Shown here: in pieces, positions 47,532 to 59,228 of the stretch
Layout: each line of letters opens with the position of its first letter
Position numbering within the stretch: position 1 is the first letter of the stretch
Source: Liolophura sinensis
Taxonomy: Eukaryota > Mollusca > Polyplacophora > Chitonida > Chitonidae
NCBI RefSeq assembly: GCF_032854445.1
Contig: NC_088297.1
Span: 186,001-250,000, forward strand
DNA length: 64,000 nt
Direction: 5' to 3'
Translations under genes and position numbers: made by a program
Notes under the pieces: generated by a model
The model's input: the letters and a program-made list of their open reading frames with translations, nothing else
Databases searched by the model: none
Told to the model about the DNA's origin: nothing

Positions 47532-47704
47532 CAGTCTTTGGGTTTGACCGTGTCGTCTGGCTCATCTTTGGTCAGGTAAAGCACCTTGGACGGGTCGTAG
47601 TAAAGCTTCCCTTGCCTGTAATCAAACAGGCCGTAAAGAAGTGAAGGGTTCACGGCAAACTCTGCCCAACATGCTACACTGATCGGAGGCAGGGGGTCCT
47701 CCAT
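47532..47704 (-). CDS. Coding exon 1 of a four-exon gene (N-terminus, novel protein)
   Basis: First coding exon of the only convincing gene. The ATG at 47704-47702 has A at -3 and G at +4. The exon encodes 57 complete codons beginning MEDPLPPISV and ends with two bases (TG) before a strong donor, GTAAGTAAAC. These two bases pair with the first base of exon 2 to give Trp58. The frame is open and the codons look like coding sequence. The piece is hydrophilic with aromatic patches (LLYGLFDYRQGKLYYDP) and an acidic stretch (KDEPDD). There is no signal peptide. A TATA-like box lies about 70 bp upstream, so the 5' UTR is probably about 40 nt. I do not recognise the family. That it is an exon rests on the donor, the start context and the phase match with the next exon. 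An upstream non-coding exon cannot be excluded. Confidence 0.8.
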
Positions 47705-47772
47705 AGTGACTACATGCTTTACGATCCCAACAAGTCAAGCGCCTCTAAAGGAACCGGATGAAAGAAGATCTG

Positions 47773-47782
47773 CCTTATAAAG
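47773..47782 (-). promoter_or_regulatory. TATA box of the four-exon gene
   Basis: On the minus strand the sequence reads CTTTATAAGG, about 70 nt before the ATG of exon 1. This predicts a transcription start near 47745. The 180 bp upstream of it (47780-47960) is GC- and CpG-richer than its surroundings, as expected for a promoter. There is no experimental support. Confidence 0.5.
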
Positions 47783-48624
47783 CCGCTGCGCGCAGAATGA
47801 GCGCGATGCGAGGATGGATTTATCACCGTGGATGAGGTTTAAAACTGAGACTGCCGCCCGCTACATCTGCCTGTACACCTCGGGGTATATCCCCGTCCCC
47901 GTCTGCGCTGATCTCGGCAGTTTATTAGGAGCAGTAATGAGCGACTATTACACACGAACCAAAATCATCTGCTCGTATTCCAATGTCCGGCCATACTAGT
48001 GCTAAAAGGCCACCTTGTGATGGCTTATCAAAGAACGGGATCCTGGCTTCAGGGGAGTTAAAAGAGGGGCATGGATTAGTGACTGGCTACGAATCGTACT
48101 CAGGTTCCCTACAACGCTGACGAGGACTAATGCCTTTGGCAACTCCAAAGTGGGATCGAGTCGCGACTGTTTGCGAAAGCCTTTGACTTATGCAGAATAC
48201 GGTCACCTAATCAATTACCAAAGGTTAGTTAATATCCCCTGCAGCGCGACCGATCGGGACCGCTCTAACAGCTTCTGTGCGTTGTCAAAGCAGTGAAGTC
48301 GATCACATACTCAAGGAAACTCTACGATCCATCCACGCTGACAAATATTGGCGGCAGTTCTTTGAGGGAACCAACGTCACAGTGTCACGCTCAAAGCGAT
48401 GTGTTGCGATCTTAGGCTGCAAACCATGTGGACTCAGAGCTAGCAAAAACGTAACCGGTGAAATGCAGCCTCTTGTTACAGGCACCTCAGTTAGGTGTTC
48501 TAAAACTGGTCATGAAAACCTTACATTGCACCAAATTAAACACCACCCACCCCTTACTCAGCACAATGGTTCAAGCAGAATTATGTAAATAAAAAGCAGT
48601 CATGTTAATTATAATTTATCTAGG
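47783..48624. other. Region upstream of the gene
   Basis: 47783-47960 is GC- and CpG-rich and is probably promoter. A 61-codon plus-strand frame (47814-47999) and a 103-codon frame (48277-48588) lie here. Neither has a domain or splice support, so they are not called as genes. Confidence 0.45.
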
Positions 48625-48876
48625 GCGCCTCCGTGGCTCAGTTGGATAGCGCGCTAGTGCAGCGTGATGACCCAGCAGTCTTTCACCAATGCGGTCGCTG
48701 AGAGTTCAAGTCCAGCTCATGCTGGCTTCCTCTCCGGCCGTACGTGGGAAGGATTTCCAGCAACCTGCGGATGGTCATGGGTTTCCCCCGGGCTCTGCCC
48801 GAATGCTGGTCGCCGTCGTTTAAGTGAAAATATTCTTGAGTACGGCATAAAACACCAATCAAATAAATAAATAAAT
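48625..48876 (+). mobile_element. SINE-A, full length
   Basis: GGCGCCTCCGTGGCTCAGTT to an AAATAAATAAATAAATG tail. The CGGTTTCCTCCCACCATA segment is deleted. Partial flanking match TAATTTAT on both sides. Confidence 0.9.
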
Positions 48877-48937
48877 GTAATTTATGTGACTTGAATGGTG
48901 TAGAATCACCCCAAATGTGGTGCTGCCATAACGTGAT

Positions 48938-49076
48938 TTATTTGATTGGTGTTTTACAACGTACTCAAGAATATCTCATTTATACGATGGTGGCCAGTGT
49001 AATAGTGGGTGGAAACCGGGCAGAACCCGGGCGAAACCCACGACCATCCGCAGGTTTCTGAAAGATCTGTCCAGAA
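48938..49076 (-). mobile_element. SINE-A, 5'-truncated copy
   Basis: ATTTATTTGATTGGTGTTTT through GAAACCCACGACCATCCGCA. No head. Confidence 0.85.
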
Positions 49077-49194
49077 CTAACAGATAATAATGCTTACATA
49101 ACATTCACATTCAACCCTTGACAATGGATGATTTCGTGTTTACCGGCAGAATGGTCAAACCATACGGGACAAGAACGACTTGTAAAAACGTCTG

Positions 49195-50105
49195 ATACAC
49201 CAGAACTGAGGTGTTATAGTCTGCTTCTTTTAGGAAGTCGTCTACATTCAGCCTTTTGTAAAATCAGTCATACTCTCTACAAAAATTGCCTTTAGTCAGT
49301 GGCACGTATTAATATAAGCTCCACGCATTTATGAGTTGAACGTCCATGTCATTGCAAGAAAAATGAATTTAAAACACTTTTTCTAATTCATAATGTTAAA
49401 ATTCATAAGCTCAGTTTCGACGGCAAAAACCCATTGCCTCAGGTGACGTCATAATTATTCACAAACCAGTGGCATGCTGGGTATTCAACATGCGGAGTTC
49501 AACATGTTTTGACGGAGGTAGCCACCAGTTACCTTAACTGCTATCGGTTTTGCTGTATATCCTGTTTCTAACACTGTCATATTTAAAATTGTTAACACCT
49601 TTAGTATAACCTTAATAAATGAATTTTGCTTTATCCCATGTAGTATGTGATCCCATGGCAGTATGTTTTTAAAGCTGAATGTTACGAAATTTTGTTATAA
49701 AACACAATGATGTCTAGTCGCTGAGACTGTAGTGAAGGCTGTGTTACTGCGTGGAGTTTGTTTTAACTGCATGCTGGTGCACCTGTTCTAAAAAAATTAC
49801 TCTCCACGCACATTGCCTAGCATGGTACTGATTTTTTAATAATCATGGCGTCACCCGTGGTAATGAGTTCAGGGGTCGAAACTGAAATTATGCAGTTTAA
49901 AGTTATAAATTAGAAAAAGTGTTCTAATTTGATTTTCTCTGCAAGAATATGGACTTCCAACATATCCATGTGTACAGCTTGTATTGTTACGTGTCACTGA
50001 CTAAAGCCAGTTTTTGTAGCCAGAATGACAGATTTTACAGAGAGCTGAATATAGGTGACTCTCTAAAAGAAATAGACGATAGAACAGCGTCTTTTCCGTT
50101 AACAA
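49195..50105. mobile_element. Foldback element with about 300-bp inverted arms
   Basis: The left arm (about 49195-49540) and the reverse complement of the right arm (about 49760-50105) align with gaps. Shared strings include CTTCTTTTAG, TGCCTTTAGTCAGTGGCACG against TGGCTTTAGTCAGTGACACG, ACACTTTTTCTAATT, CAGTTTCGAC, and GGTGACGTCATAATTATT against GGTGACGCCATGATTATT. The spacer is AT-rich and no transposase frame is seen. A non-autonomous element or an old inverted duplication. Confidence 0.75.
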
Positions 50106-50164
50106 TGCATCTTTAAAGGACACGTACATAAAATCACAGTATGCAAATGATCAAACGTAATCAG

Positions 50165-50287
50165 GGGCCTCGATAGAGCGTTTACTTCGGGAACGGTGGA
50201 CAGACACAACGGGGGACACAGGATTGGTGAGAGGCTCCTGGATCATTGCGCCACGCTGGCATGCTAACCCTCTCGGTCACTGAGGCC
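50165..50287 (-). mobile_element. Diverged SINE-A head
   Basis: Reverse orientation: TTGGTGAGAGGCTCCTGGAT, CATTGCGCCACGCTGGCATG, CTAACCCTCTCGGTCACTGA then GGCCCC. The body on the left side is not recognisable. Confidence 0.6.
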
Positions 50288-51067
50288 CCAATCCTGATCC
50301 GTGCTCCATCACGAACTCGGTATACTAACAACATCTGTACCATTTTCTTCCCGCAGTGCCCTGAGCAGAGATATATCATGATTGCATTTATTTGGATAGA
50401 GTACCCTATCACAGGAGACGAGTCATGGCTCCAGCTGTTGCGAGGCGCTGGATGCCAGTGAATTATTTAGATGGAATGGTGCTGACCTGTTTATTTGATG
50501 AGGCTTGTTCACGACGCGACAACGTTGCCTTGGGTGAGCGTAAACAAATTAGTAAAGCATCACTGTCGAAAATAGAATCGTTCTATATATAAAAGGGTTC
50601 AAGGCGCTAATGGAAACCATGGTATATTTTGAATTAAAAAGCCAAGGCTGTTTATTTCGCAATACTAATTTATTTACAGTGGACTATGGTCGGGACCAAA
50701 ATAAATTGAGGAATAACAAGTGTCAACTAAACAATCGTTCTGGAGATCGACAAATGCCGTTTCCGTTTTGAACACAATTTCCATAAAAAATAAACACCGA
50801 GAGAAACGGATGATCGTCTCTATCTTGATGGCATTAGACCCAGGGGTACTAAGCACCATACGATGTGGTAACGCGGGCCTGAGTAAGCCTGGGGTAAAGG
50901 AGGTTAGTGTTACTCAACTGCAGAAGCATATTAATAACCCTTTTGTCGTATAATACCCAAAAAGCTCAATTCCATATAAGGGACACATTACAGGTAAAAA
51001 ATATTCAGAAGAATACAGTTTATAGATAGACAGATTTTAGATACATTTCTTCTCGTCGATTAGCCAG
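50288..51067. other. Unrecognised DNA
   Basis: A pyrimidine-rich acceptor-like string (TTTTCTTCCCGCAG, ending 50356) precedes a 34-codon plus-strand frame that stops at 50461. There is no partner exon, so I treat it as chance. Confidence 0.4.
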
Positions 51068-51140
51068 GCGTGCATGGCTCAGTGGTACGGGACATGATTC
51101 CCAATCGCAAGTAGTACGAGTCGTGGGTTCAATCCCGATC
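51068..51140 (+). other. tRNA-like head (Gly-like)
   Basis: GCATGGCTCAGTGGTACGGG and GTGGGTTCAATCCCGA give A- and B-box spacing as in a tRNA. The acceptor stem does not close. It lies directly before a SINE-B copy, perhaps another SINE head. Confidence 0.4.
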
Positions 51141-51168
51141 TTAGACATAAAGGAACTTTGTAGACTTT

Positions 51169-51476
51169 TTACCGGCCCGGATAGCACAGTTGGTAGAGCG
51201 TCCGCTTTGGGACCGGTAGATCCAGGATCAATCCTTGATCGAGTCACACCTAAGACTTTAAAAGAGGAAGTTGTAACTTCAGCATGAAGGGGATAGTGCA
51301 ACGACTGGTTGACCCGTTTCAGTATAATGGTTCGGGCGGGGCTCCTTACTCGCCGTCGGTAAGTCGTCTCAGTGATGCAGCACTAAATAAAAGAGCGGTG
51401 GAAATCCGTCCTGCAACAAGGAGGCACATTACACGTACATGCACCTTAATAATTCCTTCGTCGTCATATGACTGAA
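51169..51476 (+). mobile_element. SINE-B copy
   Basis: tRNA-like head GGCCCGGATAGCACAGTTGG with B box GGATCAATCC, then AAAGAGGAAGTTGTAACTTC, GTCGTCTCAGTGATGCAGCA, GGAAATCCGTCCTGCAACAA and TCGTCGTCATATGACTGAAA. It lacks the GCTTGGGGTTTAACG tail seen in the 54-kb copy. Confidence 0.88.
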
Positions 51477-53049
51477 AAACTGAAAATATAGCATCAGCAG
51501 TATACATGCATATGTATATTGGTAGATAAATACAGCGTCTAGAATGGCTATTATGGCATTCCGTATGGTTACTTCGTAGTATACATGTATCTTGTTAAGA
51601 CAGGCATTATTATGGAATTTAGATATTACCTCCTGGCCATTTCACTTCTGGGACATCTACGTAAATATTATCCTGTGACAGATGTCTTTTTGCTCAGGTC
51701 TTGTCTGTGTATATGACTGGAAACTCCTATTTTTCACATATATGATACTTGACCGAATATATATTATCTGCTAATTTCTGCTCATAGTTTTTGACTTATT
51801 CTTACATCTTTTCCTTCCACAGTGCACTAAAATATATGTTACCTCAATGCTGTGACAAATATTGTTATGAAAATATAGCATAAAGCAATGGTTGCAATGA
51901 ACTTACCAAGTTGTCGTACATAACCACTTATGTGCGACCAGGTGTCAAATATCCGTGTTGTCGCTGTTTTGGTTTTATTTGTCTCGTCTCAGTCCACCAT
52001 GCACACGGGTGATATTGTCCAAGGTTTACTGGAAACTGCCAGACAAATAATCCTCAGAGGAGATCTGGCCCGACCCTGGTCGTTTGTCTGGGAGAGATAA
52101 TACCTTATAACCTTATGAACGATTATGTTCGGATTAGGACACATATCAAACGCTCAAAAAGATGTTCCAAGTAGACAATCACATTAACACCTTTTCGATT
52201 TTGCGAACAGGGCCAAGAGTAAGCAAGTTCGAATCCAGCTCTCGCTATTTCGACTGCAGTATTTCTGTCACCCCAAATCCGACTACCTTCGTATAAATGA
52301 AATATGAGTTAATCAGTCCATTAATCAATCAATCACCCAGGTTTCTTTCCATTTCATCGAAGTAAATCCAAGAATTTTTATTTTTGTGACGAATTGTGAC
52401 ATATTCCGGAATGCTTTATTTAGCGAATCAAAAAAGAAAAGACTACATGCACCAAACAGAGTAAAACCAGAACAGTGGCCACACTGTGGTAGTTAAGTCA
52501 CATGTAATTGGATGAAATCCTGCCTCCTATCAGTTTACAAGAAAGTATCCGTGGACATAAATATTAACAAAGAGTTACCGGATGAATAAGGGTGTAGATA
52601 TAACGCACTGGTTAATTGACGTCACATAAAATTGTTATATCTTTACCATAATTACGAGATGATATTGTAACCCTTCTCTCATACCGGTATAATTAGGAAA
52701 AATATGTGAATGACAGGAATTTCTACCGTGAGGAAAACTTACACTACACCGTTACAAAAAAATCCTCAAGAAACCTTTCAAATCCTTCATTCGAGACTCC
52801 GCGGTCCCCATACAAAGCTGTCTACAGACAGTTAAGTGTCATCTGTTCTCTTTGATTTTACAAATATTTCTTCGGGATGCAAATATTCTTCATTTGTTGT
52901 TTTAGTTCGATCACCACTGTTTACACATCAACTGACCTTGATGCCATTCGCACCTCCCTTTACAACACGACATTATTTATGTTTACCCATGTGAGGCGTC
53001 CGTTATTCATGTCTCCCATCACGTTAAGATTATCACAGAATAAACACCA
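51477..53049. other. Mostly unrecognised DNA
   Basis: A SINE-like 3' remnant (AATCCGACTACCTTCGTATA, AATGAAATATGAGTTAATCA) sits at about 52230-52335. The rest shows no gene or repeat. Confidence 0.4.
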
Positions 53050-53849
53050 ACACAGTGCAGCAACGTTCTCACAAAACAAATGACATCACAGAGCAGCAAC
53101 GTTCTCACAAAGCAAATCACAATGCAGCAACGTTCTCACAAAGCAAATCACAGTGCAGCAACGTTCTCACAAAACAAATCACAGTGCAGCAACGTTCTCA
53201 CAAAAATAAATCACATCACAGTGCAGCAACGTTCTCACAAAACAAATCACAGTGCAGCAACGTTCTCACAAAACAAATCACATCACAATGTAGCAACGTT
53301 CTCACAAAATAAATCGCATCACAGTGCAGCAACGTTCTCACAAAATAAATCACATCACAGTGCGGCAACGTTCTCACCAAACAAATTACATCACAATATA
53401 GCAACGTTCTCCCGAAACAAATCACATCACAATGTAGCAACGTTCTCACAAAACAAATCACAGTGCAATGCAGCAACGTTCTCACAAAATAAATCACATC
53501 ACAGTGCAGCAACGTTCTCACAAAACAAATCACAGTGCAGCAACGTTCTCACAAAACAAATCACATCACAATGCAGCAACGTTCTCACAAAACAAATCAC
53601 TTCACAATTCAGCAACGTTCTCACAAAATAAATCAAAACAGTTCAGCAAATTTCTCAAAACACAAATCACAACACAGTGCAGCAACGTTCTCACAAAATA
53701 ACTTACAACACAATGCAACAACCTTCTCACAAAATAAATCACAACACCATGCAGCAACGTTTTCACAAAATAAATCACAACACAGTGCAGCAACGTTCCC
53801 ACAAAATAAATTACAATACAATGCAACAACGTTCTCACAAAATAAATCC
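53050..53849. repeat. 31/36-bp minisatellite
   Basis: Core GCAGCAACGTTCTCACAAAA then CAAATCACA. Units of 31 bp alternate irregularly with 36-bp units that carry an extra CATCA. The first part has more AACAAAT, the end more AATAAAT. The 183-codon frame across it is a by-product. Confidence 0.95.
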
Positions 53850-54099
53850 CAACCGCTACAGATATCTATGTATGTGTGTCTCTTCACAGGCAAAACTGTG
53901 AGGTGCTAAATGAACATTTGATTGAACATTATCGATTGAGGTCAACCACCTATCCTTATCGATAACGATAAAATTGGTGTATGGATACCCATATATGGTG
54001 GCAATTTTGATATCGGTAAATTAATAATCGATATACCTTAATACCTTGATATCGTGCAGAACGTCCGTGAGGAATTTGACCCTAGGAGTCATTATGTGG

Positions 54100-54457
54100 T
54101 GGGAACCGGCTCCGATGGCACACTTGATAGGCCGTCCGCTTCGGGGGCTGTAGATCCAGGGTCAATCCTGGGTTGAGTCATACCTTAGACGTTAAAGGAG
54201 AAGTTGCAGCTTCCTCGCTTGGCGCTCAGCATAAAGGGTACAGTGCAACTACTGACTGACACGTATCAGTACAGTGGCTCTGGTGGGTCGGCTTACTTGC
54301 CTTCGGTCAGGCGTCTCAGTGAAGCAGCACAAGATAAAAGAGCGGCGGAAATCCGTCCTGCAACAAGGAGGCACATTACGTGTACTCTAAGCATTCCTTC
54401 GTCGTCATATGACTCAAAAATTGTTAGGTACGGCGTTAAACCCCAAGCACTCACTCA
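54100..54457 (+). mobile_element. SINE-B, full length
   Basis: Head ACCGGCTCCGATGGCACACT with B box GGTCAATCC, the central AGTTGCAGCTTCCTCGCTTG, CGTCTCAGTGAAGCAGCACA, CTGCAACAAGGAGGCACATT, and the tail TACGGCGTTAAACCCCAAGC then ACTCACTCAT. Confidence 0.9.
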
Positions 54458-56464
54458 TTACATAATGGGGGGCATTACCATAGCAACAAAAGGGAGAAAG
54501 AAATAAGTGATAGTGAACAATTTAAGCGAAATTTAAACAATTCAAAACGTCTGTAGACAGACAAACCATTGTTGAAGGTTGACCATATTACAACCGCTAG
54601 TGGCCTCTCCAGTCTCACTAGATCGTTTAACTGGATAGTTGTTTTCTACGTCCTGATTGGCTTGCTTCTCGAAAAACACTGTCAAACGCTACACCAATAT
54701 AGTATTATTCTTCTTGAGGACAAGACAGCACCAGGTTAAAACATATTTCAATCGATATCAGGATACCCAAGCTTTCTAAAAAGTTTCATGCCTTGTTAGA
54801 TTAATGATATTTCACCGAATAATATGTAAACCAAAATGACAATACTGCACAAATGAATGGTGTGCGTCAAGGCAGCCATCTTGAGAATTTTATCCAATCA
54901 AACACGTGGCTGTCAGATTGCCTAAGCTGTGACGTAGCCTTTACCGGTTCACTCCAGGAAGTGACATATGATAACAAACTACTGCCTATGAAATCATTTC
55001 GAGATCTTTTATAACGATTTAGTTACGTGTAGCCAAAGGGTTATTCACAAAGTGTTTTGGGACAGGTCTGTATCATTTGCAGACCACCACTGACGTAAAA
55101 TCAGCTTATTTACACACAGGCCGTGTAATATTCAACGACGGTATCACTGATTACTTCAGACAGTAGCACACTGTCTCGGCCCAAAGCGCATTCATGTCCC
55201 CAAATACATTTTTTGCCGTTCATTTCAGCATTTTCTAAATAACAAATATCACAGCCAGTACAAAATTCATTAGGGATGCCGACAGTTTATGGGTATGAGA
55301 AGAAAGGTTATTGAAACGGCGTGTTGAAGTCGAGGTGCTTTCTGATGTCCACGATGACTAGGTGAGCACTGTATTTTCTGTTGTTATATAATATTATATT
55401 CGGGTTTATTCACAAGGCTTTGTGTGCCTATGGAAATGGAGGTTCCACCAGCCCTGATAGCATATGTGCGTGTTGGTTTCTTGGATATGAACACCAAATG
55501 ATATGTGTAGCAGAGCAGGTGGCGTATCGTATTACAGTTCACCATTTGGTGCATATTTGGTCTGTCCACGTAGAATCGCTCTGTATAAATCTGTCATTAT
55601 CGTCCCAGGTGTTTGAGAGAGAGACATAATTCGTCATGAGAATTGTACATTATACATGCTGCCATTGCGCATGTTTGTTTTCCTACCCAAACTGGTGTTG
55701 TCTCTTTATCCTCGCTCTCTCCAAGAGCCACACCGCTTCGCATTAGCACGTAGATCTCGCCAAGATACAGGCAGAATATCGCTAAGTTCTCCTAAAAGAG
55801 CAGCAATTTATTTTTGCTTCGGTTATAAATTAGGTCTTCGGAACTTTTTCCATTTAATCTTGGCTTACTGCTGATTTGCCTCGCGTCAGGCATTTCAGCT
55901 GATTTCCGATAAATATTCACCAAAGTTTTAAATGAACACAACCGCATATGCTAAATGTGAGTGGTCTTTTCTCTTATGTTATGTTGATGTTTATATGTGG
56001 GTGTTCATATTTGCACTTTTGGTGACATTAGACAAAAACATTTGCTGAAAAAGATAGCATGATGTACCAGGTATGCGTTGGTATCCATTATAAATCATAA
56101 GCTAGCGCTTTTTTCTTTTTCGTGATGAAGTTTAATATTCTGAATTTAACATTTTAACCTTATGATCCGATAAGGAATTGCATTTTCAAACGGTTGAGCG
56201 GAAATGTCAAGGATTTAATTTTAAGAATATATGGCAATTGTGTCTCAGATCTGGCTACAATTTTACATTAATAACAAGGACTCTTCCATATGTGTACGTT
56301 AACGTTTTCTGTTTTGTGCAGATCCTTCAACTTTCCCATTACATCCCACATCCCCTATTACATCATACATAGCTCTAATTTGATATTGGCGTGACACATG
56401 AGGCATTTCGACAGATGAATCAACGGAAACCAATTTCCAGCTATAAATTCTTTGCTTAAAATGA
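54458..56464. other. Unrecognised DNA
   Basis: AT-rich, with frames up to 82 codons and no domain. I see no repeat or splice-supported exon. Confidence 0.45.
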
Positions 56465-57745
56465 CATTTTGGGCCGCCATGACCTGTTGCTTATCGTTAT
56501 GGCACAGAAAATTAGTATTTGGGGCCGCCAAGGCCTGTTGCTTGTCTGGCACAGCACGATTGTATTTGTGGCCACCAAGGCCTGTTGCGTATCGTCCTGG
56601 CACAGCACGATTGTATTTGTGGCCACCATGGCCTGTTGCGTATCGCTCTGGCACAACACGCTGGTATTTGTGGCCACCATGGCCTGCTGCTTGTCGTTCT
56701 GGCACTGCACGATTGTATTTGTGGCCACCATGGCCTGTTGCGTATCGCTCTGGCACAACACGCTGGTATTTGTGGCCACCATGGCCTGCTGCTTGTCGTT
56801 CTGGGACAGCACGATTGTATTTGTGGCCACCATGGCCTGTTGCTTGTCGTTCTGGCACAACACGGTTGTATTTGGGGCCGCTATGGCCTGTTGCTTGTCG
56901 TTCTGGCACTGCACGATTGTATTTGTGGCCGCCATGGCCTGTTGCGTATCGCTCTGGCAAAACACGCTGGTATTTGTGGCCACCATGGCCTGCTGCTTGT
57001 CGTTCTGGGACAGCACGATTGTATTTGTGGCCACCATGGCCTGTTGCTTGTCGTTCTGGCACAACACGGTTGTATTTGGGGCCACCATGGCCTGTTGCTT
57101 GTCGTTCTGGCACAGCACGATTGCATTTGTGGCCACCATGGCCTGTTGCGTATCGCTCTGGCACAACACGCTGGTATTTGTGGCCACCATGGCCTGCTCC
57201 TTGTCGTTCTGGGACAGCACGATTGTATTTGTGGCCACCATGGCCTGTTGCTTGTCGTTCTGGCACAACACGGTTGTATTTGGGGCCGCTATGGCCTGTT
57301 GCGTATCGTCCTGGCACAGCACGATTGTATTTGTGGCCACCATAGCCCGTTGTTTATCATTCTGGCACAACACGGTTGTATTTTGGGGCCGCTATGGCCT
57401 GTTGCTTGTCGTTCTGGCACTGCACGATTGTATTTGTGGCCGCCATGGCCTGTTGCTTGTCGTCCTGGCACTGCACAATTGTATTTGTGGCCACCATGGC
57501 CTGTTGCTTGTCGTTCTGGCACAGCACCGTTGTATTTGTGGCCACCATGGCCTGTTGCTTGTCGTTCTGGCACAACACGGTTGTATCGGGGCCGTTGTGG
57601 CCTGTTCCTTGTCGTTCTGGCACTGCACGATTGTATTTGTGGCCGCCATGGCCTGTTGCTTATCGTCCTGGCACAGCACGGTTGTATTTGTGGCCACCAT
57701 GGCCTGTTGCTTATCGTCCTGGCACTGCACGGTTGTATTTGATGA
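56465..57745. repeat. 51-bp minisatellite, about 25 copies, open in most frames
   Basis: Unit TTGTATTTGTGGCCACCATG, GCCTGTTGCTTGTCGTTCTG, GCACAGCACGA. The period is 17 codons, so long frames exist on both strands (up to 431 codons on plus, 319 on minus). Many units contain GCCACCATGG, which matches the vertebrate Kozak context. Four unit types recur in a 204-bp higher-order pattern. No promoter or splice evidence supports translation, so no CDS is called. Confidence 0.95.
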
Positions 57746-57807
57746 CCTGGGGACCTATCACTAATATGATCGATGCAAGTCAAAGTTCAGCTGAACCTTG
57801 GTTCTAC

Positions 57808-57880
57808 ATCGCAAGCAACTGCAGATCGTCGTGGATTTCTTCCCACCAAAATGCCGGTCACTGCTGCAAGAGTGAAATAT
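57808..57880 (+). mobile_element. SINE-A fragment next to the 51-bp array
   Basis: AACTGCAGATCGTCGTGGAT, TTCTTCCCACCAAAATGCCG and AGTGAAATATTTTTCTGA. Diverged. Confidence 0.55.
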
Positions 57881-58982
57881 TTTTCTGACTGTGTCAAACT
57901 TCAATTATATAAATAACTAAACAGAGTGCCATTTTACTCCAAGACTCGAAGTTTTCTTTCCTTTAGGTAGCATACTGTTCATGGCGACCATATCTACGCT
58001 ATTTACATGATATTTCTGACTGATGAATTTGCCTTGTTAAATCAGGGATGTGAAATTTAAAAAAAAACGGTATGCGGATAAAAATCAGAAAAACGGCGAG
58101 AGTGCGATAGTTAGTAAATTTAGTCACATGCCATCGGATTTCGTTCCAATTTTCTATAATTTGGTTTGTATTCTAACGGTTTTTGTAAATGCTTAAATAA
58201 AAGTAGCCTACTCCTAACAAGGCCAAAGCAGAAATAAACGAAAGAATAAAGTGATGTTAATAACAATTTATTGGTCATTGGTCAGGAAATATTCAAATGC
58301 TGTGTTCTTAGTAATAAGCTGTAAGAGAAAACAATGCAAATTTGAGTCTTGAGGGGTTACTTAATCAGTAAAACAATTAGCTTGTAAAACAACATTATAT
58401 TTGCTAAGAGTTAGTAAGAAAGCAAAGATTATAGATTACGTTGTCCTTGCAGTAATGAGCTGGTTTTTATCTTCCCAATACGGGGCCAGACGGATCTAAT
58501 CATTATAAGCAGGAGTTATCTGTTTGCGGCACGCGAAAAATGCTCAAGATTTAGTGTGTTTGTCGTGATGATTTATATTGTCAACCCAGAGGTGCTGGTC
58601 ACATTACATGGCGATTATGCAGTGGTTAGTGCCCCTACATGTGAGGAAGAAAAGAATATCCATTTCTTGGCTGCATGGAACCAAAGGCTGTGGTTAGCTC
58701 AACGCAACGTGTTGACCAGAGGTAGATCGACAGTGTTGATGTATAAACTATACCAGAATGACAAGTTTGGACATTAAGTGGGAAAGAAATTAAAGCGTGT
58801 AATATAATTAAGATGCACAGCAGAGAGAAATATCAGAGCAGTCACGGCAGTGTATTAGCAGTGAAATACGGCCTCTTGTCAATCACCTCAGGGTTTAATA
58901 ACAGCAATAATGACAAAAACGTCAATTAGTCGCAGGTTAAAAAGAAACAATCTAATGTTAAGCGAGAGGCCATGAGCACAAC
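57881..58982. other. Unrecognised DNA
   Basis: AT-rich. A 73-codon plus-strand frame (58556-58777) has no supporting feature. Confidence 0.45.
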
Positions 58983-59228
58983 CTAAATATAAGCGTCAAG
59001 TCCACCATTCATATACCATTCGTAGTCCGTAAAGGGCGTTCCAAGTCGATAATCGCAAGATCCATTTCCAAAACAACGTTTAACACTAACTCCCAAAGGC
59101 AAAGGCATGTAAGAAATTATACAAATAAGAAATAAAGCCAGTAACACACGAGAGAAGCGGTCATCAGTTATCAATGATGTTGGGCAGACAGTGGATATTC
59201 CAGGCATGAATTCCATATCAAAGTTCAA
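58983..59228 (-). pseudogene. Small ORF with secreted-peptide look, related to the ORF near 43.5 kb
   Basis: An 81-codon frame with a hydrophobic run (VLLALFLICIISYMPLPLG) followed by GVSVKRCFGNGSCDYRLGTP. DNA and protein both show similarity to the frame at 43433-43657: a shared hydrophobic N-terminal run, VSV, a later Asp and a GTP tripeptide. It could be exons of a small secreted protein family or, more likely, pieces of an old repeat. There is no clear splice structure. Function unknown. Confidence 0.2.

Noticed and set aside
48277-48588. 103-codon plus-strand ORF
   Set aside because: No ATG in good context, no domain and no splice partner. Noted only in the upstream region entry.
50357-50459. 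Possible plus-strand terminal exon after a strong acceptor
   Set aside because: The acceptor is good, but the 34-codon frame has no partner exon in matching phase and lies next to a decayed SINE.
53080-53631. 183-codon Ser/His/Asn-rich ORF
   Set aside because: A translation of the 31/36-bp minisatellite. The frame changes with unit length and the ORF has no independent support.
56469-57764. 431-codon plus-strand ORF
   Set aside because: It follows from the 51-bp (17-codon) period. Other frames on both strands are equally open, and there is no promoter, splice or domain evidence.
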